In this document: positions 23,081-31,629 of the stretch, piece by piece
Layout of the letters: each line of letters starts with the position of its first letter
Numbering within the stretch: position 1 is the first letter of the stretch
Origin: Nitratireductor aquimarinus
GTDB taxonomy: Bacteria; Pseudomonadota; Alphaproteobacteria; Rhizobiales; Rhizobiaceae
Direction of reading: 5' to 3'
Assembly (NCBI RefSeq): GCF_046773475.1
Contig: NZ_CP177239.1
Span: forward strand, 1-64,000
DNA: 64,000 nt
The notes under the pieces: generated by a model
Database searches by the model: none
What the model saw: only the letters and a program-made list of their open reading frames with translations
Told to the model about the DNA's origin: nothing
Translations under genes and position numbers: made by a program

Positions 23081-24377
23081 AGGCCTCCGGCGTCTCGTCG
23101 AGGCGGGTCGCCAGAACACGGTCGATGCGGCGATTGTCGAGATCCATGATCTCAAACCGCCAGCCCATCGCATCGGTGCTTTCGCCGGTCTTCGGCAGAT
23201 GCGTGAACTCGGACAGAAGGAAGCCGGCGAGCGTCGTGTAGCTGCGGTCAAGCGGCAGGGTGAAGCCCAGATGGTCCGCCATTTCGTCGGCGGGCATGGA
23301 GCCCGGCAGCAGCCACGAACCGTCAGCGCGCTCGACAATGTCCATCTCGCCTTCTTCGGCATCGGCGCGGAACAGGCCGGCAATCGATTCCAGAATATCC
23401 GACGGCGTGACGATGCCCTCGAAATGACCGTGCTCGTCATGCACAAGCGCCATGGGCATGTCGGCTTCGCGCAGGATGGAAAGCACATCCAGCGCATCCG
23501 CCATGTCATGCACGACGGGGGCAGGGCGCACATGGGCGCGAATGTCGAGGGGGTCGCCCGCCAGATCGGACGCCAGAAGGTCGCGCAGTTTGACGACGCC
23601 CACAATCTCGTCGATCGAGCCTTCGCCGGCCGGCAGAAGTGAATGTCCCGAAGTCTTGAGGTTGGCCGCCAGCGCCTCTTCGCCCGCCGAAAGGTCCAAC
23701 CAGTCGATTTCGCCACGCGGCGTCATGATGGCGCGCGCCTTGCGGTCGGCAAGACGCATCACGCCGGCGATCATGCGGCGTTCGTCGGATTCGATGGTGC
23801 CGCTGCTCTCTGCTTCGGCGATCAGGGTCCTGATCTCCTCGTCCGTCACGCGCTGGCTCGATTCCGCGCTCTGCCCGAGCAGCGCCAGAACCAGACGGCC
23901 CGACACGTCGAGCAGCCAGACGAGGGGCAGGGTGATGCGTGACAGGAGCCCCATGATCGGCGCGACCTTGACCGCAATGCCTTCGGCATTCTTGAGCGCG
24001 ATCTGCTTGGGCACCAGCTCGCCGACGATCAGCGACACATAGGTGATGAGCGCCACGACGATGCCGACGCCAAGCGGGTTTGCCACGTTGGTCGAAAAGC
24101 CCTGCGTAATCAGCCATTCCGAAAGCCGGGTGCCCAGCGTTGCGCCGGAGAAGGCGCCGGAAAGGACGCCGACCAGCGTGATGCCGATCTGCACCGTGGA
24201 GAGAAAACGGCCGGGATCGGCGGAAAGCGCCAGTGCGCGGGCCGCACCCCGCTGCCCCTGATCGGCGCGCGACTTGAGGCGCGCGGGCCTTGCCGACACC
24301 ACGGCAAGTTCCGACATGGCCATGAAGCCGTTGAAGAGAATGAGGACGAACAGAATGACGATTTCAACGATGAGCAT
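23079..24377 (-). CDS. CNNM/CorC-type membrane protein (hemolysin family)
   Basis: A 432-residue protein. Residues 1-180 form the DUF21/CNNM membrane domain with about four helices (FNGFMAMSELAVVSAR, then SLIVGELVPKQIALKNAE). A pair of CBS domains follows (IMTPRGEIDWLDL, then MALVHDEHGHFEGIVTPSDILE), and a C-terminal CorC/HlyC FAD-like domain closes it (ADEMADHLGFTLP to RVLATRL). Family members are linked to Mg/Co or Na transport; the hemolysin label is historical. The TGA stop spans the end of the dispersed repeat. It is convergent with the thioesterase. Confidence 0.92.
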   Translation of the reverse strand: MLIVEIVILFVLILFNGFMAMSELAVVSARPARLKSRADQGQRGAARALALSADPGRFLSTVQIGITLVGVLSGAFSGATLGTRLSEWLITQGFSTNVANPLGVGIVVALITYVSLIVGELVPKQIALKNAEGIAVKVAPIMGLLSRITLPLVWLLDVSGRLVLALLGQSAESSQRVTDEEIRTLIAEAESSGTIESDERRMIAGVMRLADRKARAIMTPRGEIDWLDLSAGEEALAANLKTSGHSLLPAGEGSIDEIVGVVKLRDLLASDLAGDPLDIRAHVRPAPVVHDMADALDVLSILREADMPMALVHDEHGHFEGIVTPSDILESIAGLFRADAEEGEMDIVERADGSWLLPGSMPADEMADHLGFTLPLDRSYTTLAGFLLSEFTHLPKTGESTDAMGWRFEIMDLDNRRIDRVLATRLDETPEA

Positions 24378-24450
24378 GGTTGCTCTTTAGCACCCCGGAA
24401 AGAACGGCGCGAGCCTTGGCGTGTGTGTATGACTGTTTCAGCGCACAGCT

Positions 24451-25380
24451 TTACTTGCAGGCGCGATAGCCGTTGCGGCGGCCCTTCAGGTCGAAGTGGA
24501 AATGATCGCGGTGATCGTAATTGTAGCCGGGGCCGAGAACGGTGGTGAAATAGTCGCAGCCTTCGGCGCGAACCGAGTTGAGCAGGCCGCGCTGGCGGAA
24601 GGCGAAGAAGCCGGGCTTGCGCACATCGACTTCGCGTCCGTTCTTCAGTTCCACACTCATCACGTCGAGCGCGTTGCCCTTGGAATGCTCCGAGGCGACG
24701 CTGGTTCCGGCGATCCGGCGGCACGAATAGCTCGAGCCCTGGCGGATCTTGCCGATGCCGGTGAAATAGCGGGTGCGTGCGGCTGGTGCGAGCTCGTTCT
24801 TTGTCCAGCGGGCGAAGGTTTCTGCCATCTGGCAGTTAAGCGTCGCGGCGGGCGCCATCTCGATGCCGCCGGACAGTCCGCTGACCTTGATCGGCCAGTC
24901 GATGCGGCATGCGCCGCCATCATTGATCGGCTCAAGATCCTGATACTGGACGCCCAGGCGTTTCAGACGTTTGCGGCATGCGACCTCTTCCGGCGGCATG
25001 ACGCGCGCGGAGCTTTCGTCACGCGGTACGGTAAAACGCGGATAGGACACCATCATCGGATTGGACGGGACGAGCGCCTGAAGGCCCTGCGCCCTGGCCG
25101 GTGCCGGTGATGCAGCCGGTGATGCAGGTTGCACCAGCTGAGCCTGAACCGGTGCCGGCGGTGCAACCTGTTGCATGACTGGCGCTGGCGGTGCGATCTG
25201 GCTCACCGTGGCCGCGGGAACGGCAGCGGTGCGCGCACCGAGATCCACGGACGGGCGCGGCGACATCACATCGCTGACGGAACATGCGGAGAGGGTTGCA
25301 AGCGTCAGGCCGGCGAGCATGAGCCGCACGCGCGGACGCCGCACCGGTGCAACCAGCCTGTCAACTCGAATACCCGCCAT
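24451..25380 (-). CDS. Extensin-like C-terminal domain lipoprotein
   Basis: A 309-residue protein. LAGLTLATLSAC is a lipobox, so it is likely a lipoprotein. A Pro/Ala/Val/Gln-rich linker spans about residues 45-110, and the extensin-like C domain covers about 130-309: EEVACRKRLKRLGVQYQDLEPI, CRIDWPIKVSGL, ASEHSKGNALDV and DHRDHFHFDLKGRR. The SEHxxGxALD and HFHxD motifs resemble LAS-type (D-Ala-D-Ala peptidase) zinc ligands, so a peptidoglycan role is plausible. A GTG at 25386 is an alternative start. A paralogue lies immediately upstream on the same strand. Confidence 0.88.
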   Translation of the reverse strand: MAGIRVDRLVAPVRRPRVRLMLAGLTLATLSACSVSDVMSPRPSVDLGARTAAVPAATVSQIAPPAPVMQQVAPPAPVQAQLVQPASPAASPAPARAQGLQALVPSNPMMVSYPRFTVPRDESSARVMPPEEVACRKRLKRLGVQYQDLEPINDGGACRIDWPIKVSGLSGGIEMAPAATLNCQMAETFARWTKNELAPAARTRYFTGIGKIRQGSSYSCRRIAGTSVASEHSKGNALDVMSVELKNGREVDVRKPGFFAFRQRGLLNSVRAEGCDYFTTVLGPGYNYDHRDHFHFDLKGRRNGYRACK

Positions 25381-25501
25381 GAACACGCCCCCGTCACCTC
25401 TCGAATTTGCTGAGAGAAGCTGAAGGTTAGCGCGTCAAGGTAAAGGAAGTATCAGTGACGCCGTTCAGACCTGTGACGTCTTTGTGGCGAGGGGGGAGGA
25501 C

Positions 25502-26359
25502 CTATCGGCAATAGGGGCGGTCGTTGCGGCGCGATTTCATGTCCAGGTGAAAGTGATCGGCGTGGTCCGCGTCGCTGCCGGGACCGAGCACGGTGAGGAA
25601 CGGGCCACAGGCCGCCTTGCGGAACGCGTCGAGAAAGCGCGCACCGTCGCTCTTGAGGTCTTCCTTCTTGGAGACGGTCAGTGTGGTGCCGTCTGCCAGC
25701 GTGAAGGCTGCAATGTCGAGCGCATTGCCGAAGGCGTGTTCGGAGAGCGTGTTCGTGCCGTTGCGCGCGCGGCAGACATAGGCGGAGGCGTGACGCACGG
25801 AACGAATGGGTTGCTTCAGGTGCTTGCGTGCAAGGGCTGGCACCTGCCCGGCGAAGAAGCGGGCCAGCGCCAGCGCAGTCGTGCAGTTGAGCGTGGCTTC
25901 AGGCTCCAGCGAAATCTTCCGCGACAGGTCTTTGATGACAAGGGGATGCGGGATGCTGCAGCCGATGTCCTTGTCCCCAATCGGCTCCAGATCCTCGAAG
26001 GTGACGCCAAGCTCGGACAGCGCCTTGCGGCAGGCTGTTTCTTCCTTCGGTGTGCTTTGTGGTCTGGGCTGATCCTTGCGCTGCGGTGCTGGCTGATCCT
26101 TTTTGGTCCCGGCCTTTTCTTTTTCTTTGCCTTTGTCTGTCGGGCGCGGAGAGGGGATCGGCACAACGACCGACATCTCCTGACGCTTTACCTCACCCCG
26201 CATATGCGGAATGGGTCCCGAAGGGGGAAGCGTGATGCGCCCGCCCTTTTCGGCAAGGACACTCTGCGCCGGAGACAGTGTCAGCGCGAAAAGACTGAGC
26301 AGAATGGGCCGAAAGGCGCGCCGGACGGCAGGTCTGTGGATCATGCGGGTTGATTGCAT
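25502..26359 (-). CDS. Extensin-like C-terminal domain protein (paralogue)
   Basis: A 285-residue paralogue of the gene at 24451. The signal peptide (RPILLSLFALTLSPAQSVLA) lacks a lipobox, so the mature protein is probably free in the periplasm. A Lys/Pro/Gln-rich linker (KGKEKEKAGTKKDQPAPQ) precedes the domain EETACRKALSELGVTFEDLEPIG, TLSEHAFGNALDIAAF and DHADHFHLDMKSRRND. The SEHxxGNALD and HFHxD ligand pattern is kept. I chose ATG 26359; a TTG one codon earlier and ATG 26344 are alternatives. The gap to the paralogue is 121 bp, so tandem duplication followed by linker divergence is likely. Confidence 0.87.
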   Translation of the reverse strand: MQSTRMIHRPAVRRAFRPILLSLFALTLSPAQSVLAEKGGRITLPPSGPIPHMRGEVKRQEMSVVVPIPSPRPTDKGKEKEKAGTKKDQPAPQRKDQPRPQSTPKEETACRKALSELGVTFEDLEPIGDKDIGCSIPHPLVIKDLSRKISLEPEATLNCTTALALARFFAGQVPALARKHLKQPIRSVRHASAYVCRARNGTNTLSEHAFGNALDIAAFTLADGTTLTVSKKEDLKSDGARFLDAFRKAACGPFLTVLGPGSDADHADHFHLDMKSRRNDRPYCR

Positions 26360-26404
26360 CAAAACCCGATAATCGGGAAATAAGCGCTTTTTCTGATCGG
26401 CATT

Positions 26405-26839
26405 TTATCGCGCGCCAATGGCGTCGAGGGCTTCATCCAGCCAGTCGCCGAGCATCGGCATGCCGAGAAGATAGGTGGCCACCCGTTTCGCGCCGTGCTG
26501 TTTGGCGTCATTGACGGCATTGGACCATTCGCTGATGTCGTAGTCGCCCCGACCGATCCAGGCGAGCGCCATCAGTTCGGCCGCTTCATCCACGTTGAGG
26601 TCGGCCACGAGTTCGCGGAACTCCTCTTCCGTCAGATCCTCTTCTTCCTCTTCAATGAGGCCGTCATGCTGGTGGGTGTCGCGCGCTTCGCCATCGATCT
26701 CCACTTCATGCTCATGGCCGTCGTCATAGTCGCTGTTGAGGCCGGCGCTGATGGCGCGCGCCTTGCCTGCGAGCAGGCGCACTGTGTCGGGATCGATCGA
26801 CAGTTCCCATTCTCGTTCGACAGGCTTCTGCACGTCCAT
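26405..26839 (-). CDS. DUF3775 domain-containing protein
   Basis: A 144-residue acidic protein. WELSIDPDTVRLLAGKARAI opens it, an acidic run IEEEEEDLTEEEF lies mid-chain, and LMALAWIGRGDYDISEWSNAVNDA with ATYLLGMPMLGDWLDEALDAIG closes it, matching DUF3775. The function is unknown, and the family is common in alphaproteobacteria. Start choice is open: ATG 26839 has GGAGGA only one base upstream, while a TTG at 26851 would add MLED. It is a single gene between a DMT exporter and the extensin pair, all on the minus strand. Confidence 0.85.
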   Translation of the reverse strand: MDVQKPVEREWELSIDPDTVRLLAGKARAISAGLNSDYDDGHEHEVEIDGEARDTHQHDGLIEEEEEDLTEEEFRELVADLNVDEAAELMALAWIGRGDYDISEWSNAVNDAKQHGAKRVATYLLGMPMLGDWLDEALDAIGAR

Positions 26840-26918
26840 ATCCTCCAGCAAACGCTGTCATGATAGCGCAGAAAATGTTGAAAGCGCGATGCCTGTCGAT
26901 CGCTCCGTGAGAAAACGC

Positions 26919-27809
26919 TCAGGCCACGCTTCGCCGGCGGCTGCGGATGGCGGGAACGATCTCGACGGCAAGGATCGCCGCAAAGATCAGACCGCAGCCC
27001 GCAAGGCCGAGTGGCGGAAGCCGTTCGCCAAGGAAAATCGCGCCAAACAGGGCGGCAAACACGGCCTCGGTGGAGAGGAAAATGGCTGCCTGCGGCGCTG
27101 TCGTATAGCGCTGGCCGATGACCTGCAGCGTGAAGGCGATGCCGCCGGAAAAGACGCCCGCATAGAGGATTTCCGGCAGCGCGATGCGGATGGCGGCAAG
27201 ATCGATGGGCTCTATGAATGAAGCGATGGCGAGCGCGATGACGGCAGTTACCCCGAACTGTGTCACGGACAGGGTGACGGGACGCCCCGTGTGGCTGGCG
27301 CTGCGCCCGATCATGATCACCTGAAGAGCCCAGAACAGGGCGCAGAGGATCGTGAGCCAGTCGCCGATCTGGAGCGAAACCTTGCCTGCGCCGGAAAGGA
27401 GCCAGATGCCGGCAAGGGCGGAAAGTGCTGCCGGCCAGACAATCCGGTGCGGCCATTGCCGAAACAGGAGGACGGCGAGAAAGGGGACCATCACCACATA
27501 AAGCCCGGTCAGAAAACCGGAATTGGTGACGGTCGTTGTAAGAAGCCCCACCTGCTGCGCAGCCATGCCGGCAAAGAGGAGCACGCCGATGACCACGAAA
27601 TTGCGCTTGTCCAGAACCGTCAGGCTCGCTGTGCTGCGGCGGCTTTCCCACAGGGCGAAGGGCAGCACCGAGAGGCAGGCGATTGCAAAGCGCAGACCGA
27701 TGAAAAGGAACGGGCCAATCGCATCCATGGCCGTGGACTGGGCAACAAAGCCCATGCCCCACATGGCGCCGGCAAGAAGCAGAAGAAGATTGGCCTGAAC
27801 CCGTGTCAT
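26919..27809 (-). CDS. EamA/DMT-family exporter
   Basis: A 296-residue protein with ten hydrophobic segments in two EamA repeats: LLAGAMWGMGFVAQSTAM to GFLTGLYVVMVPFLAVLLF, and LTILCALFWALQVIMIGR to STEAVFAALFGAIFLGERLPPLGLAGCGLIFAAI (shown here only by its ends). The ALFGAIFLGERL segment is the typical second-repeat signature. DMT carriers export amino acids, nucleobases or other small metabolites; the substrate cannot be read. It is a monocistronic minus-strand gene. Confidence 0.9.
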   Translation of the reverse strand: MTRVQANLLLLLAGAMWGMGFVAQSTAMDAIGPFLFIGLRFAIACLSVLPFALWESRRSTASLTVLDKRNFVVIGVLLFAGMAAQQVGLLTTTVTNSGFLTGLYVVMVPFLAVLLFRQWPHRIVWPAALSALAGIWLLSGAGKVSLQIGDWLTILCALFWALQVIMIGRSASHTGRPVTLSVTQFGVTAVIALAIASFIEPIDLAAIRIALPEILYAGVFSGGIAFTLQVIGQRYTTAPQAAIFLSTEAVFAALFGAIFLGERLPPLGLAGCGLIFAAILAVEIVPAIRSRRRSVA

Positions 27810-27918
27810 GCGCGTATCCGGATCGTAGAAAGAGCGTATTCCTTACGCAGCGCAACCCTGCGGCGCAAGGGCCGCAGGCCCGGCGGCCTATGGTCCAGAA
27901 CGGCAGGAAAGTTTCGGG

Positions 27919-29052
27919 CTATTCCGGTCGGAATATGCGGATGATCTCACCCTTGCGCTTGTCGGTCAGAAGCCAGATCGAACCGTCAGGCGCGACATTC
28001 ACATCGCGGATACGGCCGAACGCGCCCCGGAACAGGCGTTCCTCACCGGTGATTTCCCCGTCCTCATCGCGTTCGAGACGGGCAACGAGGTGGTATTTAA
28101 GGGCCGCAACCAGAAGATCGCCTTCCCATTCGGGGAACATTTCGCCTTCATAGACAGCCGCCCCCGACGGGGCGATGGAGGGGTCCCAGTAATATTCCGG
28201 CTGTTCGTAGCCGGGGGCTTCGGTTCCCTGGCCGATCTGCGTTCCGCTATAATTGACCCCGTAGGAGATGACCGGCCAGCCATAGTTCTTGCCGGCCTCG
28301 GGGCGATTGACTTCATCCCCGCCGCGCGCGCCATGTTCCACCGTCCAGATCGACTGGGTGACGGGATCGAAGACCATGCCCTGCGGGTTTCTGTGACCCA
28401 TGGACCAGATCTCGTGCGCGGCGTCGGGCGTGTTTGCAAATGGGTTGTCCTGCGGGATGCTGCCGTCGCGATTGATGCGCAGGACGGAGCCGGCATGATC
28501 CGTGGGATCCTGCGCGCGGCCGCCTTCGCCGCGGTCGCCGATGGTGAAGAACAGCGTTCCGTCGGGATGCAGCGCGATGCGCGAGCCGAAATGCTGACCG
28601 GCCCCGGTTTTCCGGTTCATCGAAAAAATGGTGGTCACGTCTTCAAGTCGTGGGGTCTCGCCGTCCAGAACCAGCCGGGCGCGTGCGATGGCCGTGCCGG
28701 CTCCGCCCTCACCAGGTTCTGAATAGGAGAGGAAGATCGTTCCCGTCTCGGCAAAGTCCGGCGCGACTGCAACATCCAGAAGCCCGCCCTGTCCGGTTTC
28801 GGCGACGGCAGGCACACCCGGAATGGGAGCCGAGAGGGCGCCATCGGCGTAAAGGCGCAACTGGCCCGACCGCTCCGTGACGAGAGCGCTGCCGTCGGGC
28901 AGGAAATCGAGCCCCCAGGGATTGGAAAGACCGCGCGCGAGCGTTTCGGAGGAGACGGTCACCTTGTCCGTGGCAAACGATTTGGCAGCCGCAAATGAGG
29001 GCAGGGCCAGAAGGGCGGAAGCCAGAGCTGTTCGCAGGACCAGGTTGTGCAT
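27919..29052 (-). CDS. PQQ-dependent sugar dehydrogenase family protein (YliI-like)
   Basis: A 377-residue periplasmic beta-propeller. The signal peptide MHNLVLRTALASALLALPSFAAA is followed by GLSNPWGLDFLPDGSALVTER, a conserved soluble glucose dehydrogenase/aldose sugar dehydrogenase start. HFGSRIALHPDGTLFFTIGDRGEG, MGHRNPQGMVFDP, EHGARGGDEVNRPEAGKNYGWP and RDVNVAPDGSIWLLTD carry the catalytic His and PQQ/Ca contacts. It oxidises aldoses with PQQ; no PQQ synthesis gene is in view. ATG 29052 follows GGGAGAAAG; ATG 29067 is possible. Confidence 0.92.
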   Translation of the reverse strand: MHNLVLRTALASALLALPSFAAAKSFATDKVTVSSETLARGLSNPWGLDFLPDGSALVTERSGQLRLYADGALSAPIPGVPAVAETGQGGLLDVAVAPDFAETGTIFLSYSEPGEGGAGTAIARARLVLDGETPRLEDVTTIFSMNRKTGAGQHFGSRIALHPDGTLFFTIGDRGEGGRAQDPTDHAGSVLRINRDGSIPQDNPFANTPDAAHEIWSMGHRNPQGMVFDPVTQSIWTVEHGARGGDEVNRPEAGKNYGWPVISYGVNYSGTQIGQGTEAPGYEQPEYYWDPSIAPSGAAVYEGEMFPEWEGDLLVAALKYHLVARLERDEDGEITGEERLFRGAFGRIRDVNVAPDGSIWLLTDKRKGEIIRIFRPE

Positions 29053-29330
29053 GAAACTTTCTCCCATTACGCGATTCCGTCAACAGACAGGATGTAGCCA
29101 CATTCAGGCAAGACAGATTTGTTCGCGATTGGAGCAGTTGTACGTTCGGAACGCAAAAATTTGCGTGAAAAACGTCATGACCTTGTTATATTGACAGGGG
29201 TCATGAGAAGCGGTTCCGCAGGCAGAAGCTTTCGGACCGTTTCTTTTTATGTCTGCGCCTGTGGCAGGGCGGCGTTTCGCGCATCGCGTGCGGAAGCTGT
29301 TCCTGTTTTCATGTCTGGAAGGTGAATGAA

Positions 29331-29804
29331 ATGATCAAGGTTCCGATGACGCTCGCCGGAGCTGCGGCGTTGAAGGAAGAGCTGCGTTGGCGTCAGCAGG
29401 AAGAGCGCCCGCGCATCATCGAGGCAATTGCCGAGGCGCGCGCGCATGGCGACCTTTCGGAGAATGCTGAATATCATGCAGCCAAGGAGGCGCAGAGCCT
29501 CAATGAAGGCCGCATCGGCGAGCTCGAGGATTACATCGCCCGCGCTGAAGTGATCGACGTGTCGAAGCTGTCCGGCGACACCATCAAGTTTGGTGCAACC
29601 GTGATGCTGGTCGACGAAGACACGGAAGAGGAAAAGACCTACCAGATCGTTGGCGATCAGGAAGCCGATGTGAAGGCCGGTCGTATTTCCATTTCCTCGC
29701 CCATCGCGCGTGCGCTGATCGGCAAGGCCGTTGGTGATTCCATCGAAGTGAATGCTCCGGGCGGTGCGCGGGGCTACGAAGTGATAGAAGTCCGCTACGG
29801 CTGA
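29331..29804 (+). CDS. greA: Transcription elongation factor GreA
   Basis: A 157-residue GreA. The coiled-coil contains LKEELRWRQQEERPRIIEAI and ARAHGDLSENAEYHAAKE, where the acidic D-L-S-E-N tip reaches the RNA polymerase active site. The FKBP-like C-terminal half includes FGATVMLVDEDTEEE and SPIARALIGKAVGDSIEVNAP. It rescues backtracked polymerase by stimulating transcript cleavage. ATG 29331 is 7 bp after GGAAGG; a GTG at 29322 would add three residues. The lpcC gene begins 2 bp after its stop. The upstream AT-rich block (29150-29195) likely holds the promoter. Confidence 0.96.
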   Translation: MIKVPMTLAGAAALKEELRWRQQEERPRIIEAIAEARAHGDLSENAEYHAAKEAQSLNEGRIGELEDYIARAEVIDVSKLSGDTIKFGATVMLVDEDTEEEKTYQIVGDQEADVKAGRISISSPIARALIGKAVGDSIEVNAPGGARGYEVIEVRYG

Positions 29805-29806
29805 CC

Positions 29807-30901
29807 ATGTCCGGCAAAGTGCCCGCAAGCGCGAGCGGCCAGCCACTTCCCGTCAGAGACGTGGAAGTGGTGGCCCCGAACTTCAAGAAGCGGCTTTCGG
29901 GCGTCACCAGCACAATCGTGCAACTGGTGCCCAAACAGGCCGAGAGCCTGGCCATCACAACCGTGGGGCCGGGCCTTCCCGACACACTGCCGAAGCTGCG
30001 CTGGTGGCAGGTGCCGGGTCTTTTGCTGAAACCCGAAAACCGTCCGTTCCGTGTCTGGCATGCCCGGCGCAATCCGGAGATGCTGGCCGGTGTGGTGCTG
30101 CGTGATGTTTTCCGCGCGCCCCTGAAACTGGTCTTCACCTCCGCTTCCCAGCGTCATCACACGCGCTGGACGCGCTTTCTGATCAACCGCATGGACCGCG
30201 TGGTGGCGACGAGCCGCAAGACGGCGAGCTATCTCGAGGTCCCCAATCAGGTTGTGATGCATGGCATCGACACCACGCGCTTCTCGCCGCCGCCAGGCCC
30301 CGCCGAGGGGGCGGCGGCTGTTGGCATGCCTGAAGGGCAGCGCTATGTCGGTTGCTTTGGCCGGGTGCGGCATCAAAAGGGCACCGATCTCTTCGTCGAT
30401 GCGATGATTGCCTTGCTGCCGGAGCGACCGGGCTGGTCTGCGATCATCGCCGGTCAGGCGACGCAGCCGCACGCCGCTTTCGAGGCAGGGCTGAAGGAAA
30501 AGGTGCGCGCTGCCGGACTTGCCGACCGTGTTCATTTCGTCGGCACCCGCGAAGACATTCCCGCCTGGTACCGTGCGCTTTCGCTTTTCATCGCGCCGCA
30601 ACGCTGGGAAGGGTTTGGCCTGACGCCGCTCGAAGCGATGGCGACGGCGGTGCCTGTCGTCGCCACGGATGTGGGCGCATTCTCCGAGTTATTGGAAAAT
30701 AGCGGTGCGGGCACGCTTGTTGCCGTTGATGATCTCGGAGCGATGGTTTCTGCGGCAGCGCATTACATGGATGACGACGCCTTGCGGGGCAGGGCAGCCG
30801 ATGCAGCGCTTTTGCATGCACGGTCGCATTTTCCCCTTGAAGGTGAGGCAAAAACGCTGAACGGGATCTATGAGGATCTGTGGCGAAAGGCTTCAAAGTG
30901 A
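29807..30901 (+). CDS. lpcC: LPS core glycosyltransferase (LpcC-like, GT4)
   Basis: A 364-residue GT-B fold glycosyltransferase. VVAPNFKKRLSGVTSTIVQLVP and FTSASQRHHTRWTRFLINRMD are in the acceptor half. The donor half has YVGCFGRVRHQKGTDLFVDAM, FVGTREDIPAWYRALSLFIAPQ and the E(x7)E motif EGFGLTPLEAMA. Sequence and position after greA match rhizobial LpcC, a mannosyltransferase of the LPS core, so that is the likely role. It starts 2 bp after greA. The TGA stop overlaps the GTG start of the next GT25 gene by four bases (GTGA). Confidence 0.88.
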   Translation: MSGKVPASASGQPLPVRDVEVVAPNFKKRLSGVTSTIVQLVPKQAESLAITTVGPGLPDTLPKLRWWQVPGLLLKPENRPFRVWHARRNPEMLAGVVLRDVFRAPLKLVFTSASQRHHTRWTRFLINRMDRVVATSRKTASYLEVPNQVVMHGIDTTRFSPPPGPAEGAAAVGMPEGQRYVGCFGRVRHQKGTDLFVDAMIALLPERPGWSAIIAGQATQPHAAFEAGLKEKVRAAGLADRVHFVGTREDIPAWYRALSLFIAPQRWEGFGLTPLEAMATAVPVVATDVGAFSELLENSGAGTLVAVDDLGAMVSAAAHYMDDDALRGRAADAALLHARSHFPLEGEAKTLNGIYEDLWRKASK

Positions 30902-31629
30902 AGATCGAAGGCTTCATCATTCACCTTCAGCGCGCGACCGCCCGGCGACAGCAGGTGGATCATCTTCTGAAAGAACTGCCGGTCAAGGCCAGCGTGGTGG
31001 ACGCGGTGGACGGTCAGGCAATGAGCGATGAAGAGATCGCAGGCCATTATGTGAAGGAGCTTCACAGGCCGGCTTATCCGTTCGCCCTGCGCAAATCCGA
31101 AGTCGCCTGCTTCCTGTCGCACCGCAAGGTGTGGCGCATGATCGTGGAGCGCGGGCTCGATGCGGGGCTGATCATCGAAGACGATGTGGCGCTCGACGTC
31201 GCGCTTTTCGGGCGCTGCTTTGAGATGGGGAAGGCCGCCTGCAAGGGGGCTGCCTATGTGCAGTTTCAGACGCGGCCTGTGAAAGGCGCTTTTCGCACTG
31301 TTGCACGCGGTGATGGGATTGACGTGGTTTCGCCCGAAATCACGCAATTGCGCACGTCTGCCCAGCTGGTTTCGCGCGAAACGGCGGAAAAACTGCTCGA
31401 TCTCAGCGAACGTTTCGACCGTCCGGTGGACACGTTTCTGCAGATGCGCTGGCTGACGGGCATTACGCCGGTCTGCGTTGTTCCGTCTGGCGTTTCCGAT
31501 CGCACGCAAGAGACGGGCGGCAGCACGATTCAGGGTGGCAAGACGCCCTGGCAGCGGGTCTCGCGTGAGTATCACCGTTTCATGTACAGGCAGGCCGTGC
31601 GACGCCTGTCGGCTGCAGACCGATGCTGA
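30898..31629 (+). CDS. Glycosyltransferase family 25 protein (1 of 3)
   Basis: A 243-residue GT25 protein. KIEGFIIHLQRATARRQQVD is the family N-terminus, ALRKSEVACFLSHRKVWRMI the central motif, and GLIIEDDVALD the ExDD-like catalytic metal site. GT25 enzymes such as LpsA and LgtB/F add sugars to LPS cores. The start is GTG 30898, overlapping the lpcC stop; an upstream in-frame ATG at 30880 lies inside lpcC. It overlaps the next GT25 gene by 7 bp, so the three genes are translated together. Confidence 0.87.
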   Translation: MKIEGFIIHLQRATARRQQVDHLLKELPVKASVVDAVDGQAMSDEEIAGHYVKELHRPAYPFALRKSEVACFLSHRKVWRMIVERGLDAGLIIEDDVALDVALFGRCFEMGKAACKGAAYVQFQTRPVKGAFRTVARGDGIDVVSPEITQLRTSAQLVSRETAEKLLDLSERFDRPVDTFLQMRWLTGITPVCVVPSGVSDRTQETGGSTIQGGKTPWQRVSREYHRFMYRQAVRRLSAADRC

